A stretch of 64,000 bases of DNA from Mycobacterium dioxanotrophicus (GTDB lineage Bacteria; Actinomycetota; Actinomycetes; Mycobacteriales; Mycobacteriaceae): the NCBI RefSeq assembly GCF_002157835.1, contig NZ_CP020809.1, positions 3,472,001 to 3,536,000 on the forward strand, given 5' to 3'. Every line of letters starts with the position of its first letter. Positions within the stretch are counted from its first letter, which is position 1. Shown here in pieces: positions 25,175-33,562 of the stretch. The position numbers and the translations under genes were made by a program. The notes beneath the pieces were generated by a model. That model did not search any database. It had not been told where the DNA came from and worked only from the letters and a program-made list of their open reading frames with translations.

Positions 25175-26569
25175 TCATATGTGCTCCTTGTGATGTTCAG
25201 TGGTGTGGGGTAGCGACAACGTCAGGATGGCGGTCAGGGCGGTGACGCCGGCGGCGATCAGCAGGCTCATGTGGACGCCGCGGACGAAAGTTTCCGCATT
25301 GGTGAGCAGACCGCCGAACACCGCCACCCCAAGTGCTCCGCCGACCTGCCTGCTGGTGTTGAACACCCCGGATGCGACACCGGCCTGATCGTGCGGGACA
25401 GTGTCGAGCAGCACCGCGGTAGCGGGCGGGGAGACGGTCGGCCCGCCGAGCCCGACCAGCACCATCAGTGCCGACAGCAGCCACAGAGGGGCGGTCGCGG
25501 GTAACAGGCCCACCGCGGCGAGGCCGGCTGTCATCAGGCCCAAGCCGGTCGCGATCACCGTGCGGCGGCCGAAGCGCTCCGAGATGCGGGCGGAGAACGG
25601 TGTGAGCACGAGACCGACGAGCATCATCGGCAGGAAGACGACGCCGGTGTGGACGGCATCCAGGCCCCGGTGCTGCTGCAGGAACAGACTGACCACGAAC
25701 GGCAAGCCGAAGTAACCCACCATGAACGCGAAACCTGTTGCGGTGACCACGGTGACAGTGCGGGAGCGGAACAGGTCCAACGGCAGCATCGGATGGGCCA
25801 CCACGTGTTGAGAACGGATGAAAGCGATCAGCGACACGGCCGCGACGACGAACGCGACGACCACCGCCGGGTCGGTGAACCCGCGGGAGCCGGCTTCGAT
25901 GGCGCCGTAGGTCAACCCGCCCATGGCCAACACGCCGGTGAGCTGCCCGACCGGATCGAACGGGGCACGCAGGGTCGCGGAGTCCTCTGAGCGGGCCAGC
26001 AGCAGTAGGGCGATCACACCGACCGGGACGTTGATGAAGAAGATCAGTCGCCAGTCGATCACGCTGAGCACCCCGCCCAGGACCGGACCGGAGGACGACG
26101 CGACGGCACCGCCCATCGCCCAGATGCCTACGGCACGCGCCCGCTCCGGCGGCTCGTGGTAGGTCTGCCGGATCAGCGCCATGGACGCCGGCATCATCGC
26201 TGCCGCTGCCGCTCCCTGCAGGAACCGCGCCCCGACCAGCAGGCCGAGTGCCGGCGCAACGCCGCACGCCACCGAAGCAAGCACGAACAGCACCATGCCG
26301 CCGGCGAAAGCGCGCTTGGCGCCGAGCCGGTCCGACAGCGAACCGGCCGTCAGCAGCAGGGCCGCGAACATCAGCGTGTAGCCGTCGACCACCCACTGCA
26401 GTCCCGCCACACCGCCGCCGAGATCGTCGCGGATGGTCGGCAAGGCCACGTTCACCACCACCGCGTCTTGGGTGATGGTGAAGAAGCCCAGCAGCGCCGC
26501 GGTCAATGTGCAGGTCGCATGCCGAGGTCGGTCGACGGCGTCGACACCGTCAGTGGATACCTGGGTCAT
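25175..26569 (-). CDS. MFS multidrug efflux transporter (DHA2/EmrB-QacA type)
   Basis: 464 aa from the ATG at 26569; the 200-residue in-frame extension beyond it is antisense to the divergent regulator and rejected. TM1 carries TQDAVVVNVALPTIRDDLGG (motif D1) and TM4-5 the motif RFLQGAAAAAMMPASMALI followed by GPVLGGVLSVIDWRLIFFINVP (motif C). About 14 TM segments fit the DHA2 family. These proteins export drugs or metabolites in exchange for protons. It is divergent from an XRE/MmyB-type regulator with 106 bp between, the usual repressor-transporter arrangement. Confidence 0.88.
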   Translation of the reverse strand: MTQVSTDGVDAVDRPRHATCTLTAALLGFFTITQDAVVVNVALPTIRDDLGGGVAGLQWVVDGYTLMFAALLLTAGSLSDRLGAKRAFAGGMVLFVLASVACGVAPALGLLVGARFLQGAAAAAMMPASMALIRQTYHEPPERARAVGIWAMGGAVASSSGPVLGGVLSVIDWRLIFFINVPVGVIALLLLARSEDSATLRAPFDPVGQLTGVLAMGGLTYGAIEAGSRGFTDPAVVVAFVVAAVSLIAFIRSQHVVAHPMLPLDLFRSRTVTVVTATGFAFMVGYFGLPFVVSLFLQQHRGLDAVHTGVVFLPMMLVGLVLTPFSARISERFGRRTVIATGLGLMTAGLAAVGLLPATAPLWLLSALMVLVGLGGPTVSPPATAVLLDTVPHDQAGVASGVFNTSRQVGGALGVAVFGGLLTNAETFVRGVHMSLLIAAGVTALTAILTLSLPHTTEHHKEHI

Positions 26570-26620
26570 CACCTGAACCAGGGAACTCCGGCTCAGCGGT
26601 GAGCGGCAGGTCGAGTCAGA

Positions 26621-26641
26621 GGGGGTACAGGCGCAACCCCC
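26621..26641. promoter_or_regulatory. Inverted repeat GGGGGT-N9-ACCCCC in the MFS/XRE gap
   Basis: Six-bp arms around a 9-nt spacer lie between the divergent starts at 26569 and 26676, overlapping a possible TACCCC -10 for the transporter. Also here, TACCGT at 26663-26668 ends 7 nt before the GTG of the regulator, so that message is probably leaderless. Candidate operator for the neighbouring regulator. Confidence 0.38.
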
Positions 26642-26675
26642 CACGGCCCGGGCTGCTGGTCGTACCGTCGGATGT

Positions 26676-27632
26676 GTGAACACCAGCGGCACCCCGCAGC
26701 GCGCCGACATCCGTGACTTCCTGGCCACCCGCCGTGCCCGGATCACCCCGGAACAAGTCGGGCTCCCGGTCGGCGGGACCCAGCGCCGCGTTCCCGGCCT
26801 ACGCCGCGAGGAAGTCGCCGTGCTCGCCGGGGTGAGCACCGATTGGTACACCCGCCTGGAAAAGGGCCACATCCGTGGCGTATCCGACGACGTGCTCGCC
26901 GCCGTCGCCCGCGCGCTGCTGCTCGACGACGCCGAGACAGCCCACCTGTTCCATCTCGCGCGCGCCGCCAAACCCACGCGCACCCCGCGCCGTCGCACGC
27001 CCGCCAAGCTTCCCGAGAGCCTGCAACAGCTCCTCGAGGCGATGACCGGGGCAGCGGCGTTCATCCGCAACGGCCGCCTCGACATCATCGCCAGCAACGC
27101 GCTGGGGCGGGCGCTGTACGCACCGGTGCTCGACCAACCCGCATGGAAAGCCAACATCGCCCGGTTCAACTTCCTCGACGAGCGGGCCGCCGACTTCTTC
27201 CCGGACTACCCGGGTTCGATGGACACCACTGTCGCGCTGTTACGCACCGAGGCGGGCCGCGACCCGTACAACAAGGACCTCACCGACCTCGTCGGCGAAC
27301 TCGCTACCCGCAGCGAGGGTTTCCGCAGCCGCTGGGGTGCCCACGACGTGCGCAACCACACCACGGGGCTCAAACACTTCAACCACCCCGTCGTCGGCCC
27401 GATCGACCTCGCCTACGACTCGCTCGACGTCCGCTCCACCGGGGACGAGCCACTGGTCCTCACCGCGTACACCGCTGCTACCGGCAGCGCGGCCGACGAG
27501 AAGCTGCGGATGCTCGCCAGCTGGGCGGCATCCGATGCACCGGATCGGTCCACTGCACGGACACCCGGCGCGAACCCCAGTGGTCCGATACCCGCGGGAC
27601 CAGAACAGACCGACGAGCGGTTCGACGCCTGA
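26676..27632 (+). CDS. XRE-family regulator with MmyB-like ligand domain
   Basis: 318 aa, GTG start at the expected +1 of a TACCGT promoter (leaderless). The helix-turn-helix is RVPGLRREEVAVLAGVSTDW followed by YTRLEKGHIRG (about 37-70). From about 108 on, the MmyB-like ligand domain reads FIRNGRLDIIASNALGRALY, NIARFNFLDERAADFFPDY and FRSRWGAHDVRNHTTGLKHF, then HPVVGPIDLAYDSLDV. This actinobacterial group binds fatty-acid-like ligands and usually controls an adjacent short-chain dehydrogenase or exporter. Here the adjacent gene is the divergent MFS exporter. The C-terminal 30 residues are Pro/Gly-rich and disordered. Confidence 0.88.
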   Translation: MNTSGTPQRADIRDFLATRRARITPEQVGLPVGGTQRRVPGLRREEVAVLAGVSTDWYTRLEKGHIRGVSDDVLAAVARALLLDDAETAHLFHLARAAKPTRTPRRRTPAKLPESLQQLLEAMTGAAAFIRNGRLDIIASNALGRALYAPVLDQPAWKANIARFNFLDERAADFFPDYPGSMDTTVALLRTEAGRDPYNKDLTDLVGELATRSEGFRSRWGAHDVRNHTTGLKHFNHPVVGPIDLAYDSLDVRSTGDEPLVLTAYTAATGSAADEKLRMLASWAASDAPDRSTARTPGANPSGPIPAGPEQTDERFDA

Positions 27633-27765
27633 TTGCCTTGGGCTGCAGCGCTTCTCGTTAGCTCCCCGCCGAGTTGTCCCATGCGTTCCATGACTATGCC
27701 GAGATTCGCCATCTGAGGAGCGCTTGTCTGCGAACATGGCATAGGCGCAACGAAGGGCTGGGCAC

Positions 27766-28236
27766 ATGACAGGGACCGGGCACACAGCCGAACCGCACGA
27801 GCGGTCGGGCGCGGCGAGCCGCCGTGGCGTTCTCATCGGCGCCGGAGCGGTCGCCGCCGGGATGGTCGTCACCGCCTGCGGCGGTAAGGAATCCTCGCCG
27901 TCGGGCGGCCAGCCCGCGAGCAGTGAGCCGAGCCCGACGGCCGCCGCGGCACCCGTATCGGTGAAGGCGGCCGACGTGCCCGTGGGTGGGGGCGTCGTGC
28001 TCAAAGAGCCCAAGATCGTCGTCACCCAACCGCAGCCCGGCCAGTTCAAGGCCTTCACGGCGGTCTGCACACACAAGCAGTGCCTGGTGTCGAAAGTCGC
28101 CGATGGCACCATCGACTGCCCATGCCATGGCAGCCGATTCAGCGATATCGACGGCTCGGTCGTCAAGGGGCCGGCCGAGCAGCCGCTGGCACCGAAGACG
28201 GTCACCACGACCGGAGACACACTCACCATCAGCTGA
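27766..28236 (+). CDS. Tat-exported Rieske [2Fe-2S] lipoprotein
   Basis: 156 aa. The N-terminus has a twin-arginine motif (ASRRGVLIG, RR at 19-20) and a lipobox VVTAC (Cys 38), so it is exported folded and lipid-anchored. A Ser/Pro/Gly linker (40-62) follows. The Rieske ligands are C101-T-H103 and C118-P-C-H121, with C106 and C120 placed for the stabilising disulfide. This is the small stand-alone type common in actinobacteria, an electron carrier of unknown partner. The downstream genes do not suggest one. Confidence 0.9.
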   Translation: MTGTGHTAEPHERSGAASRRGVLIGAGAVAAGMVVTACGGKESSPSGGQPASSEPSPTAAAAPVSVKAADVPVGGGVVLKEPKIVVTQPQPGQFKAFTAVCTHKQCLVSKVADGTIDCPCHGSRFSDIDGSVVKGPAEQPLAPKTVTTTGDTLTIS

Positions 28237-28262
28237 CCCGATCCGGGCCGAACGCGTTTGGT

Positions 28263-28532
28263 ATGAGCGACCAGCTGGCCGGCATCCGCTGCCTGGCAAT
28301 GGTCGCGCTGACCGCGGATGTTCCAGAACAGCTCAATTCTGGCAACGCCACGCTCGCCGAGCACGTCGTCCGCGGCCTGATCAGCTGGATGAACTGGCAC
28401 AACGCGGCGTCGACATTTGGAACCGAAGACTTTGCAGGTGAAACGGTTCTGGAGAAAATGCCGGTGGCAACCCAACTTATTTGCTCTTTTCGCATTCTTG
28501 CGCAGCACCGTCCAAGCGGTGGGCAGTTATAG
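28263..28532 (+). CDS. Doubtful 89-codon ORF
   Basis: Between the Rieske gene and the 28636 gene (399 bp) an ORF begins MSDQLAGIRCLAMVALTADV. Its first ~55 codons have strong third-position GC (LAEHVVRGLISWMNWHNAAS) but the last 35 do not, and there is no clear ribosome site. It may be a small gene, the remnant of one, or chance. No domain recognised. The region 28540-28630 is AT-richer and holds the promoter for 28636. Confidence 0.25.
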   Translation: MSDQLAGIRCLAMVALTADVPEQLNSGNATLAEHVVRGLISWMNWHNAASTFGTEDFAGETVLEKMPVATQLICSFRILAQHRPSGGQL

Positions 28533-28635
28533 CCAACCGAGATAGGTGTAATGCCAACGGTTTTGGCGCAATACGGCGCGCAGCTTCTCGCGAATTAACG
28601 CGCGTAAAAGGGCAACGAGCCTTACCCTAGCTACC

Positions 28636-30003
28636 GTGACGAGAGCCGCGTACTCGCCGATTCCCACCACGGAACCACCCGATATCGCCGAAAGCGTCCC
28701 GCAGTGGACATCGCTTCAGAAACTGGGTTTCCGACTGCTTTTCACCGTTGGTGGCGGAATGCTCGCCGTCACCGGCGGTGTGGTTCTGCTCGTCACGGTG
28801 TTCGGCAGCGTCGTGGGCTTCGACGAGGGGCACTATCCATGCGAGCGACTGCTCTGGCTGCTCGCACAGATCGGCAGCTACGTGACTCGAGGTCGCAGCG
28901 TCGAGATCACCAGGTCTGCCGGTGGAGACATGTTGTGGATGTGGTGTTTCCAGCTCGGGTGGATTGTGGTGGCACTGCCGATCACCGCGTTGTGGACAGT
29001 CATGGATCGACGGCGTCCCAACTATCGGAGCCTGGCCGCCTCGCTGCTGGTGTTCGCGCGGTTCGGGCTGGCGCTGGTGATGATCTTCTACGGATGGGGC
29101 AAGGTGATTCCCGTCCAGATGGGGTACATGCCGCTGCCGGAGCATCAGCTGCAGCTGACGGGCGATACCAGCCTGTTCAACACCTTGTGGGGCTTCGTCG
29201 GGGCCTCCGAGGCGTACTCGGTCGCCATCGGGCTGATCGAACTGCTGTCGGGACTTCTGCTGCTGTGGAACCGTACGTGGGTGCTCGGAGCGGTCGGCGC
29301 GGTGATCTCCACAGCGCAGGTGTTCCTGCTGAACCTGACCTACGACGTCCCGGTCAAGCTGGTTGCGGCCCAACTGTTCTTGGTCGCCGTCGTCATCACG
29401 TGCCCGTATTGGCCGAACCTCGCGCGTGTGGTGTTCAATCGCGGTGGGACCCGGCCGGTCGAGCTCTGGTCGCCACTCTGGGCAGACAATCGTCGGCTGC
29501 GGCGCGCCGGCGTGGTCGCCAAATTCGGCATCGCCGCGCTGCTGCTGGTGATCACCGGAGTGGGGGGCGTCATGGCATACATCGGCTATCACACGCCCAG
29601 CTCAACTCTCGACGGCGTCTGGCGCGCAACGTCATTCACCATCGACGGGCGCGAAGCGACGTTGAACCAGGCGGATCCGCAGCCGTGGGTCAACGTGGCG
29701 ATCACCGACCGCAACAAGGTGCCCCAACTCGGCGTGGTGAGGTTTGTCAGTCAGGTGCCCGCGGGGTACACGACCCGGTGGCTGCTCACCATCGACGGAG
29801 ATCGCCTCGAGTTGCGGAAGCCGGACTCGGATGTCGCTGAGGTGGTGCTCCGCGCCAGACAACCGGACCAGGACCGGTTGGTGCTGACGGGCGAGTTGGA
29901 CGGCAAGCAGATCAAGGGCACATACGAGCGGAGATTCATGGAGCGCAGCAATTCGCATTTCCGCCTCGTCAGCCCGCCGATCCCCATGGACTCGGTGCGG
30001 TAG
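28636..30003 (+). CDS. DoxX-like multi-TM membrane protein with C-terminal extracytoplasmic domain
   Basis: 455 aa, GTG start. A TACCCT hexamer ends 8 nt upstream, so the transcript is probably leaderless. About seven TM segments occupy residues 30-320. FARFGLALVMIFYGWGKVIP near 140 and GLIELLSGLLLLWNRTWVLG near 200 match the DoxX/DoxD pattern. After the last TM (AALLLVITGVGGVMAYIGY) a soluble domain of about 130 residues (PSSTLDGVWRATSFTIDGRE to the C-terminus) looks like a lipocalin/DUF-type beta barrel. The combination is unusual and its function unknown. No operon partner. Confidence 0.75.
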   Translation: MTRAAYSPIPTTEPPDIAESVPQWTSLQKLGFRLLFTVGGGMLAVTGGVVLLVTVFGSVVGFDEGHYPCERLLWLLAQIGSYVTRGRSVEITRSAGGDMLWMWCFQLGWIVVALPITALWTVMDRRRPNYRSLAASLLVFARFGLALVMIFYGWGKVIPVQMGYMPLPEHQLQLTGDTSLFNTLWGFVGASEAYSVAIGLIELLSGLLLLWNRTWVLGAVGAVISTAQVFLLNLTYDVPVKLVAAQLFLVAVVITCPYWPNLARVVFNRGGTRPVELWSPLWADNRRLRRAGVVAKFGIAALLLVITGVGGVMAYIGYHTPSSTLDGVWRATSFTIDGREATLNQADPQPWVNVAITDRNKVPQLGVVRFVSQVPAGYTTRWLLTIDGDRLELRKPDSDVAEVVLRARQPDQDRLVLTGELDGKQIKGTYERRFMERSNSHFRLVSPPIPMDSVR

Positions 30004-30200
30004 TCCCGTCGCCAGGACAACGGATGCGCGATTGAAATCGCTTGACGCGCACCAGCGCGCATCCGTCAACAAGCCCGTCGCGCGCATATCCTGGTTTGCA
30101 GGACGACAAACCCGGCTGGCTGCCGTTATGGCACCCCGTAGCGACGGCCGGCCACGAGCGACGCCGCGCTATGCGACGCCCGGATCTCCGGGAGGCAGCA

Positions 30201-31094
30201 ATGTTCGAGGAAGCTCAGCTGTACGCACCGGTGACGCGGTCGGGAGATGACGTCACCGTTCACCTGGCCGCCGACCACCCAGGTGCGGTCGACCCCGAAT
30301 ACCGAACCCGCCGCAACGAGATAGCCGCGCTCGCCATGGACTGGCGGCCGGGCACGCCACCACCGATCGCGACATACACCGACGCGGAGCAGGAGGTCTG
30401 GCGCATCGCCTGCGCTGAACTGCACAAGCTGCACCGGCGGCTGGCCTGCGCGGCGTACCTGGAGGGCCGTGAGCGGCTCCAACTACCCGAAGACCACATT
30501 CCGCAACTCATCGACGTCAACACGATGCTCAGACCGCTCACCGGCTTTCAGTACGTGCCGGCAGCCGGCCTGGTGCCGCTGCGCGAGTTCTACGGATTCC
30601 TGGCCGATGGGATTTTCCACTCCACCCAGTACCTACGGCACCACTCCGTGCCGCTGTACACACCAGAGCCTGACCTGATCCACGAGGTGGTCGGGCACGG
30701 CAACTGTCTGGCTCACGATCGTTTCGCGGCCCTCTACCGGCTGGCCGGACAGGCGGCGCGGCGCGTGGAAACGGCTGAGGCGCTCGAGTTCATCTCGAAG
30801 GTCTTCTGGTTCTCCCTGGAATTCGGTGTGGTGCGCGAGCACGGGGAAGTGCGCACCTACGGCGCCGGGCTGCTTTCCTCATACGGCGAGATCCAGCAGA
30901 TCGAGCATGCCGAACTCCGCGCGCTCGACGTCGGCCGAATGGGTGTTCAGACCTACGACATCACGCACTACCAGCCGGTGCTCTTCTGCGCCGAAGGATT
31001 CGATGAGATCGAAGACGTGGTCGGCGCGTTCTTCACCGATGTCGATGACGCTATGGTCGACCACCTGCTACATGACGCTTCTGCGCCGACCTGA
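30201..31094 (+). CDS. Phenylalanine 4-monooxygenase (aromatic amino acid hydroxylase)
   Basis: 297 aa from the ATG at 30201 behind GGGAGGCAGC; the frame upstream to 30042 is rejected. The non-haem iron ligands are visible: H161 and H166 in LIHEVVGH, and E207 in WFSLEFGVV. Flanking family signatures include TGFQYVPAAGLVPLREFYGF and YGAGLLSSYGEI. The size equals monodomain bacterial PheA/phhA enzymes, without a regulatory ACT domain. It converts L-Phe to L-Tyr using tetrahydropterin and O2. No pterin carbinolamine dehydratase (phhB) is adjacent. Convergent with the MPT63 gene. Confidence 0.9.
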   Translation: MFEEAQLYAPVTRSGDDVTVHLAADHPGAVDPEYRTRRNEIAALAMDWRPGTPPPIATYTDAEQEVWRIACAELHKLHRRLACAAYLEGRERLQLPEDHIPQLIDVNTMLRPLTGFQYVPAAGLVPLREFYGFLADGIFHSTQYLRHHSVPLYTPEPDLIHEVVGHGNCLAHDRFAALYRLAGQAARRVETAEALEFISKVFWFSLEFGVVREHGEVRTYGAGLLSSYGEIQQIEHAELRALDVGRMGVQTYDITHYQPVLFCAEGFDEIEDVVGAFFTDVDDAMVDHLLHDASAPT

Positions 31095-31114
31095 GCAGCG
31101 ATGGGCTCAGACGA

Positions 31115-31570
31115 TCAGCCCTTCCAGACGACCTTGTCGGTGCCGCCGGCGTCGCGATAAACAACGCTGTCGGGTGCTGTACCGCCACGCACGTCGAAGT
31201 AGATCCGGCCTGATGTTTGGCTGCCCGGCGCGATCGGTTGGTTGGGTAGACCGTCCGTCTCGTTACCCTTCATGTCCGCATAGGTCGAGCTGTTGACTGC
31301 CCGCGCGTTGAAATCGGAAATGTTGGGGGTGGGAAAGCCGTTCACAGCCTGGGCCGTGACATCCGAGTACCAGATACCGTCATTGTGACCACTGGGCTGC
31401 AAGTTGCTCACGGTGTACTCGATGGCGCCACCGGGGCTGGGTATCTCTGCCGATTGGCCGAACTGCAGCGCTTCGGGGTCGGCCAGCGCCGGTGCCGCTG
31501 CCAACACTGCTGCTGTCACGATCCCGGTGGCAACTGCCGTCGTTTTCGATGCGATCTGTGAGAACGCCAT
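31115..31570 (-). CDS. MPT63/DUF1942 family secreted protein
   Basis: 151 aa. A signal peptide (about 1-31, ending ALADPEA) precedes an immunoglobulin-like beta-sandwich. Family signatures: FGQSAEIPSPGGAIEYTVSN, SDVTAQAVNGFPTPNISDFN with NARAVNSSTYAD, and SQTSGRIYFDVRGG, which parallels EQSTGKIYFDVTG of M. tuberculosis MPT63 (Rv1926c). MPT63 is an abundantly secreted antigen of unknown function confined to mycobacteria. This supports the taxonomic call. Monocistronic; convergent with the phenylalanine hydroxylase. Confidence 0.9.
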   Translation of the reverse strand: MAFSQIASKTTAVATGIVTAAVLAAAPALADPEALQFGQSAEIPSPGGAIEYTVSNLQPSGHNDGIWYSDVTAQAVNGFPTPNISDFNARAVNSSTYADMKGNETDGLPNQPIAPGSQTSGRIYFDVRGGTAPDSVVYRDAGGTDKVVWKG

Positions 31571-31784
31571 GTCAAGCTCCCTTCGCCAAGTCCTGTTGTC
31601 CAGGCGTAAATGCCGTCTGTCCTTGGGTCGGGCTATCCAAACTGGCGGGTTTCAAACCTGCCCGGCATCGCCGAGCGCCCCGGGTGGCGACGTCCGCTGG
31701 GCTCATGCGCCCGAAAACCATTGAGGTGACGGACAATACGACGGTTGGACCACCACCTGGACGGCGTCGAAGTAGGGTCTGCGC

Positions 31785-32981
31785 ATGGACCTCGAGCCGG
31801 CCGAGCAGCGGATCCTGGGCAGTCTTCTCGAGAAGCAGGTCACAGTTCCCGCGTCGTACCCTCTGACGCTCTCTGCCCTCCGCACCGCCTGCAACCAGAC
31901 CAGCAGCCGCGAGCCGGTCATGGACCTTGACGAACGAACAGTGGAGCTCACGGCCAGGGCGCTCAAGGACCGCGGGTTGGTGCGCATCGTGTGGTCTGAC
32001 ACCGGACGGCGCACTCTGAAGTATCACCAGACCCTGTCGGAGATCCTCGGCCTGGGTGACGACGAGCGTGCGGTGCTCACCGTGCTGCTCCTGCGCGGAC
32101 CGCAGGCGCCCGGGGAGTTGCGTACCCGGACCGAGCGGCTGTTCCCATTCTCGGACCGCGGCGCGGTCGAGGCGTGTCTGGAACGGATGGGCAAGCGGGA
32201 CCAACCTCTGGTCCGGCGACTCGACCGGCGACCAGGTCAGCAGGATTACCGATGGGTGCACGAGCTGGGCCCGGTCGACACGGGGGAGACACCATCGCGG
32301 CCGGCGGTCGACCGCGAGGCTCCCATCGTGGACTCGCCGGACGCCCGGGACGATCGGGTGCGGGCGACCTATGGCGTCGTGGCCCCCGCCTACGCGCGTG
32401 AGCTGTCCGATGAGCTCGACGGGCTGCCGTTCGAACGCTGGCTCCTCGATCACGTGGCCGCGGCGGTCCGGGATCTGCCGATCATGGACGCCGGCTGTGG
32501 ACCGGGCCACGTGACGGCATATCTGACCGCCGCCGGCGCCCATGCGCAGGGCCTCGACCTCAGCCCGGAGATGATCGCCGAGGCGCAGCAGCGGCATCCC
32601 GACGTCCGCTACGAGGTGGGGGATCTGCGACGGTTGATGCGGCCGGCGGCGGCTGCCGGGTGGGGTGCCGTCCTCGGGTGGTACTCCCTGATCCACCTCG
32701 CTGCGTCCGAACTGCCCGGTGCCGTCGCCGCCCTGGCCCGGCCACTCGCACCCGGCGGCCTGCTGGTGCTCGCCCTGCATGCGGGTGCCGACGTGCGCCG
32801 GGTGACCAGCTGGTTCGAGGCCGAGGTGCCGGCACTGGACGTCGTGCTGCACGACGTGCCCGACGTCGTCGCGGCAGTGCAGGCGGCGGGGCTCAACGAT
32901 GTCGAGTGGTATCTGCGCGGACCGCATGAGTGGCGCGGTGAGACCACGCAGCGGCTGTACGTCATGGCCCGACGGGCATGA
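31785..32981 (+). CDS. DUF480 (YceH-like) and SAM-methyltransferase fusion
   Basis: 398 aa. Residues 1-170 match DUF480/YceH, a tandem winged-helix protein: EQRILGSLLEKQVTVPASYP, ALKDRGLVRIVW and TVLLLRGPQAPGELRTRTERL. Residues about 185-398 form a class I methyltransferase with motif I PIMDAGCGPGHVTAYL and VRYEVGDLRRLMRP. E. coli YceH is stand-alone, so this chain joins a DNA-binding-like module to an enzyme. A TAGGGT hexamer ends 7 nt before the ATG, so a leaderless mRNA is likely. Substrate unknown; the fusion suggests modification of DNA-bound or regulatory targets, but that is speculation. Confidence 0.85.
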   Translation: MDLEPAEQRILGSLLEKQVTVPASYPLTLSALRTACNQTSSREPVMDLDERTVELTARALKDRGLVRIVWSDTGRRTLKYHQTLSEILGLGDDERAVLTVLLLRGPQAPGELRTRTERLFPFSDRGAVEACLERMGKRDQPLVRRLDRRPGQQDYRWVHELGPVDTGETPSRPAVDREAPIVDSPDARDDRVRATYGVVAPAYARELSDELDGLPFERWLLDHVAAAVRDLPIMDAGCGPGHVTAYLTAAGAHAQGLDLSPEMIAEAQQRHPDVRYEVGDLRRLMRPAAAAGWGAVLGWYSLIHLAASELPGAVAALARPLAPGGLLVLALHAGADVRRVTSWFEAEVPALDVVLHDVPDVVAAVQAAGLNDVEWYLRGPHEWRGETTQRLYVMARRA

Positions 32982-33041
32982 TGCCCAGACGGTGCGATAC
33001 TCGTTGTGGGACAAGGGATCAGCCGAACTGCGAACCGCCTT

Positions 33042-33443
33042 CTATGGCCGCAGGATGTGGTCGGGGGTGACAATGTCGACGAATGCCCGCGCCGCGTCCG
33101 CGAGTTGGCTGTCGGCGGTCGCCAGCGCGTCGGCCTGCAGCCGGGTCAGTGCGATGTACTCGGCGCGGTAGGTGTCCGGCCAGTTCAGCTGCGCGGCTAT
33201 GCGCCAGGCGTGGTCTTGCAGTGATCGGTCGCCGAGGAGCCGGATCCGCAGTCCACGGATACCGTCGAGGATGCGTCGGCCGACCCGTTCGTCGATCTGG
33301 CCGCGGTGCACCGATTCGTACACGAGCGCTAGCGCCTGCGAGCGCAGCAACGTCGGAGCCGCGAGGCTGTGCTGCGGTGGGATGGTCGCTCCGTCGGTGG
33401 CGAGGTCGATGGCCACCTGGGCATCGATGACGAATGTTGTCAT
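33042..33443 (-). CDS. PIN-domain protein (VapC-like), no adjacent antitoxin
   Basis: 133 aa. PIN acidic residues are in place: D7 in FVIDAQVAIDL, E in LALVYESVHRGQI, and the C-terminal ATADSQLADAARAF. Family members are Mg-dependent RNases. The usual upstream vapB antitoxin is missing: only a 23-codon ORF lies between 33444 and the divergent GNAT gene. It is therefore either an orphan toxin, a housekeeping PIN protein, or a remnant. Confidence 0.8.
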   Translation of the reverse strand: MTTFVIDAQVAIDLATDGATIPPQHSLAAPTLLRSQALALVYESVHRGQIDERVGRRILDGIRGLRIRLLGDRSLQDHAWRIAAQLNWPDTYRAEYIALTRLQADALATADSQLADAARAFVDIVTPDHILRP

Positions 33444-33562
33444 ACCAGCACCATCGCATGCCTCACGGCGAATCAGCGTGTTGGCACCACTGGGGGCCGA
33501 GCCGATTGACTTCGCTGCGGGTTGGGAAGAACATCGCTCTACACCTATCGAAGGGGCGCGCC

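Noticed and set aside
25175..27169. 664-aa version of the MFS exporter starting at 27169
   Set aside because: The first 200 codons are antisense to the XRE regulator; the start at 26569 fits the DHA2 family.
27240..28508. 422-codon minus-strand ORF over the XRE and Rieske genes
   Set aside because: Low-complexity shadow frame opposite two well-supported genes.
28627..29592. 321-codon minus-strand ORF opposite the DoxX-like gene
   Set aside because: His/Gln/Asp-rich antisense translation; the plus strand encodes clear TM segments.
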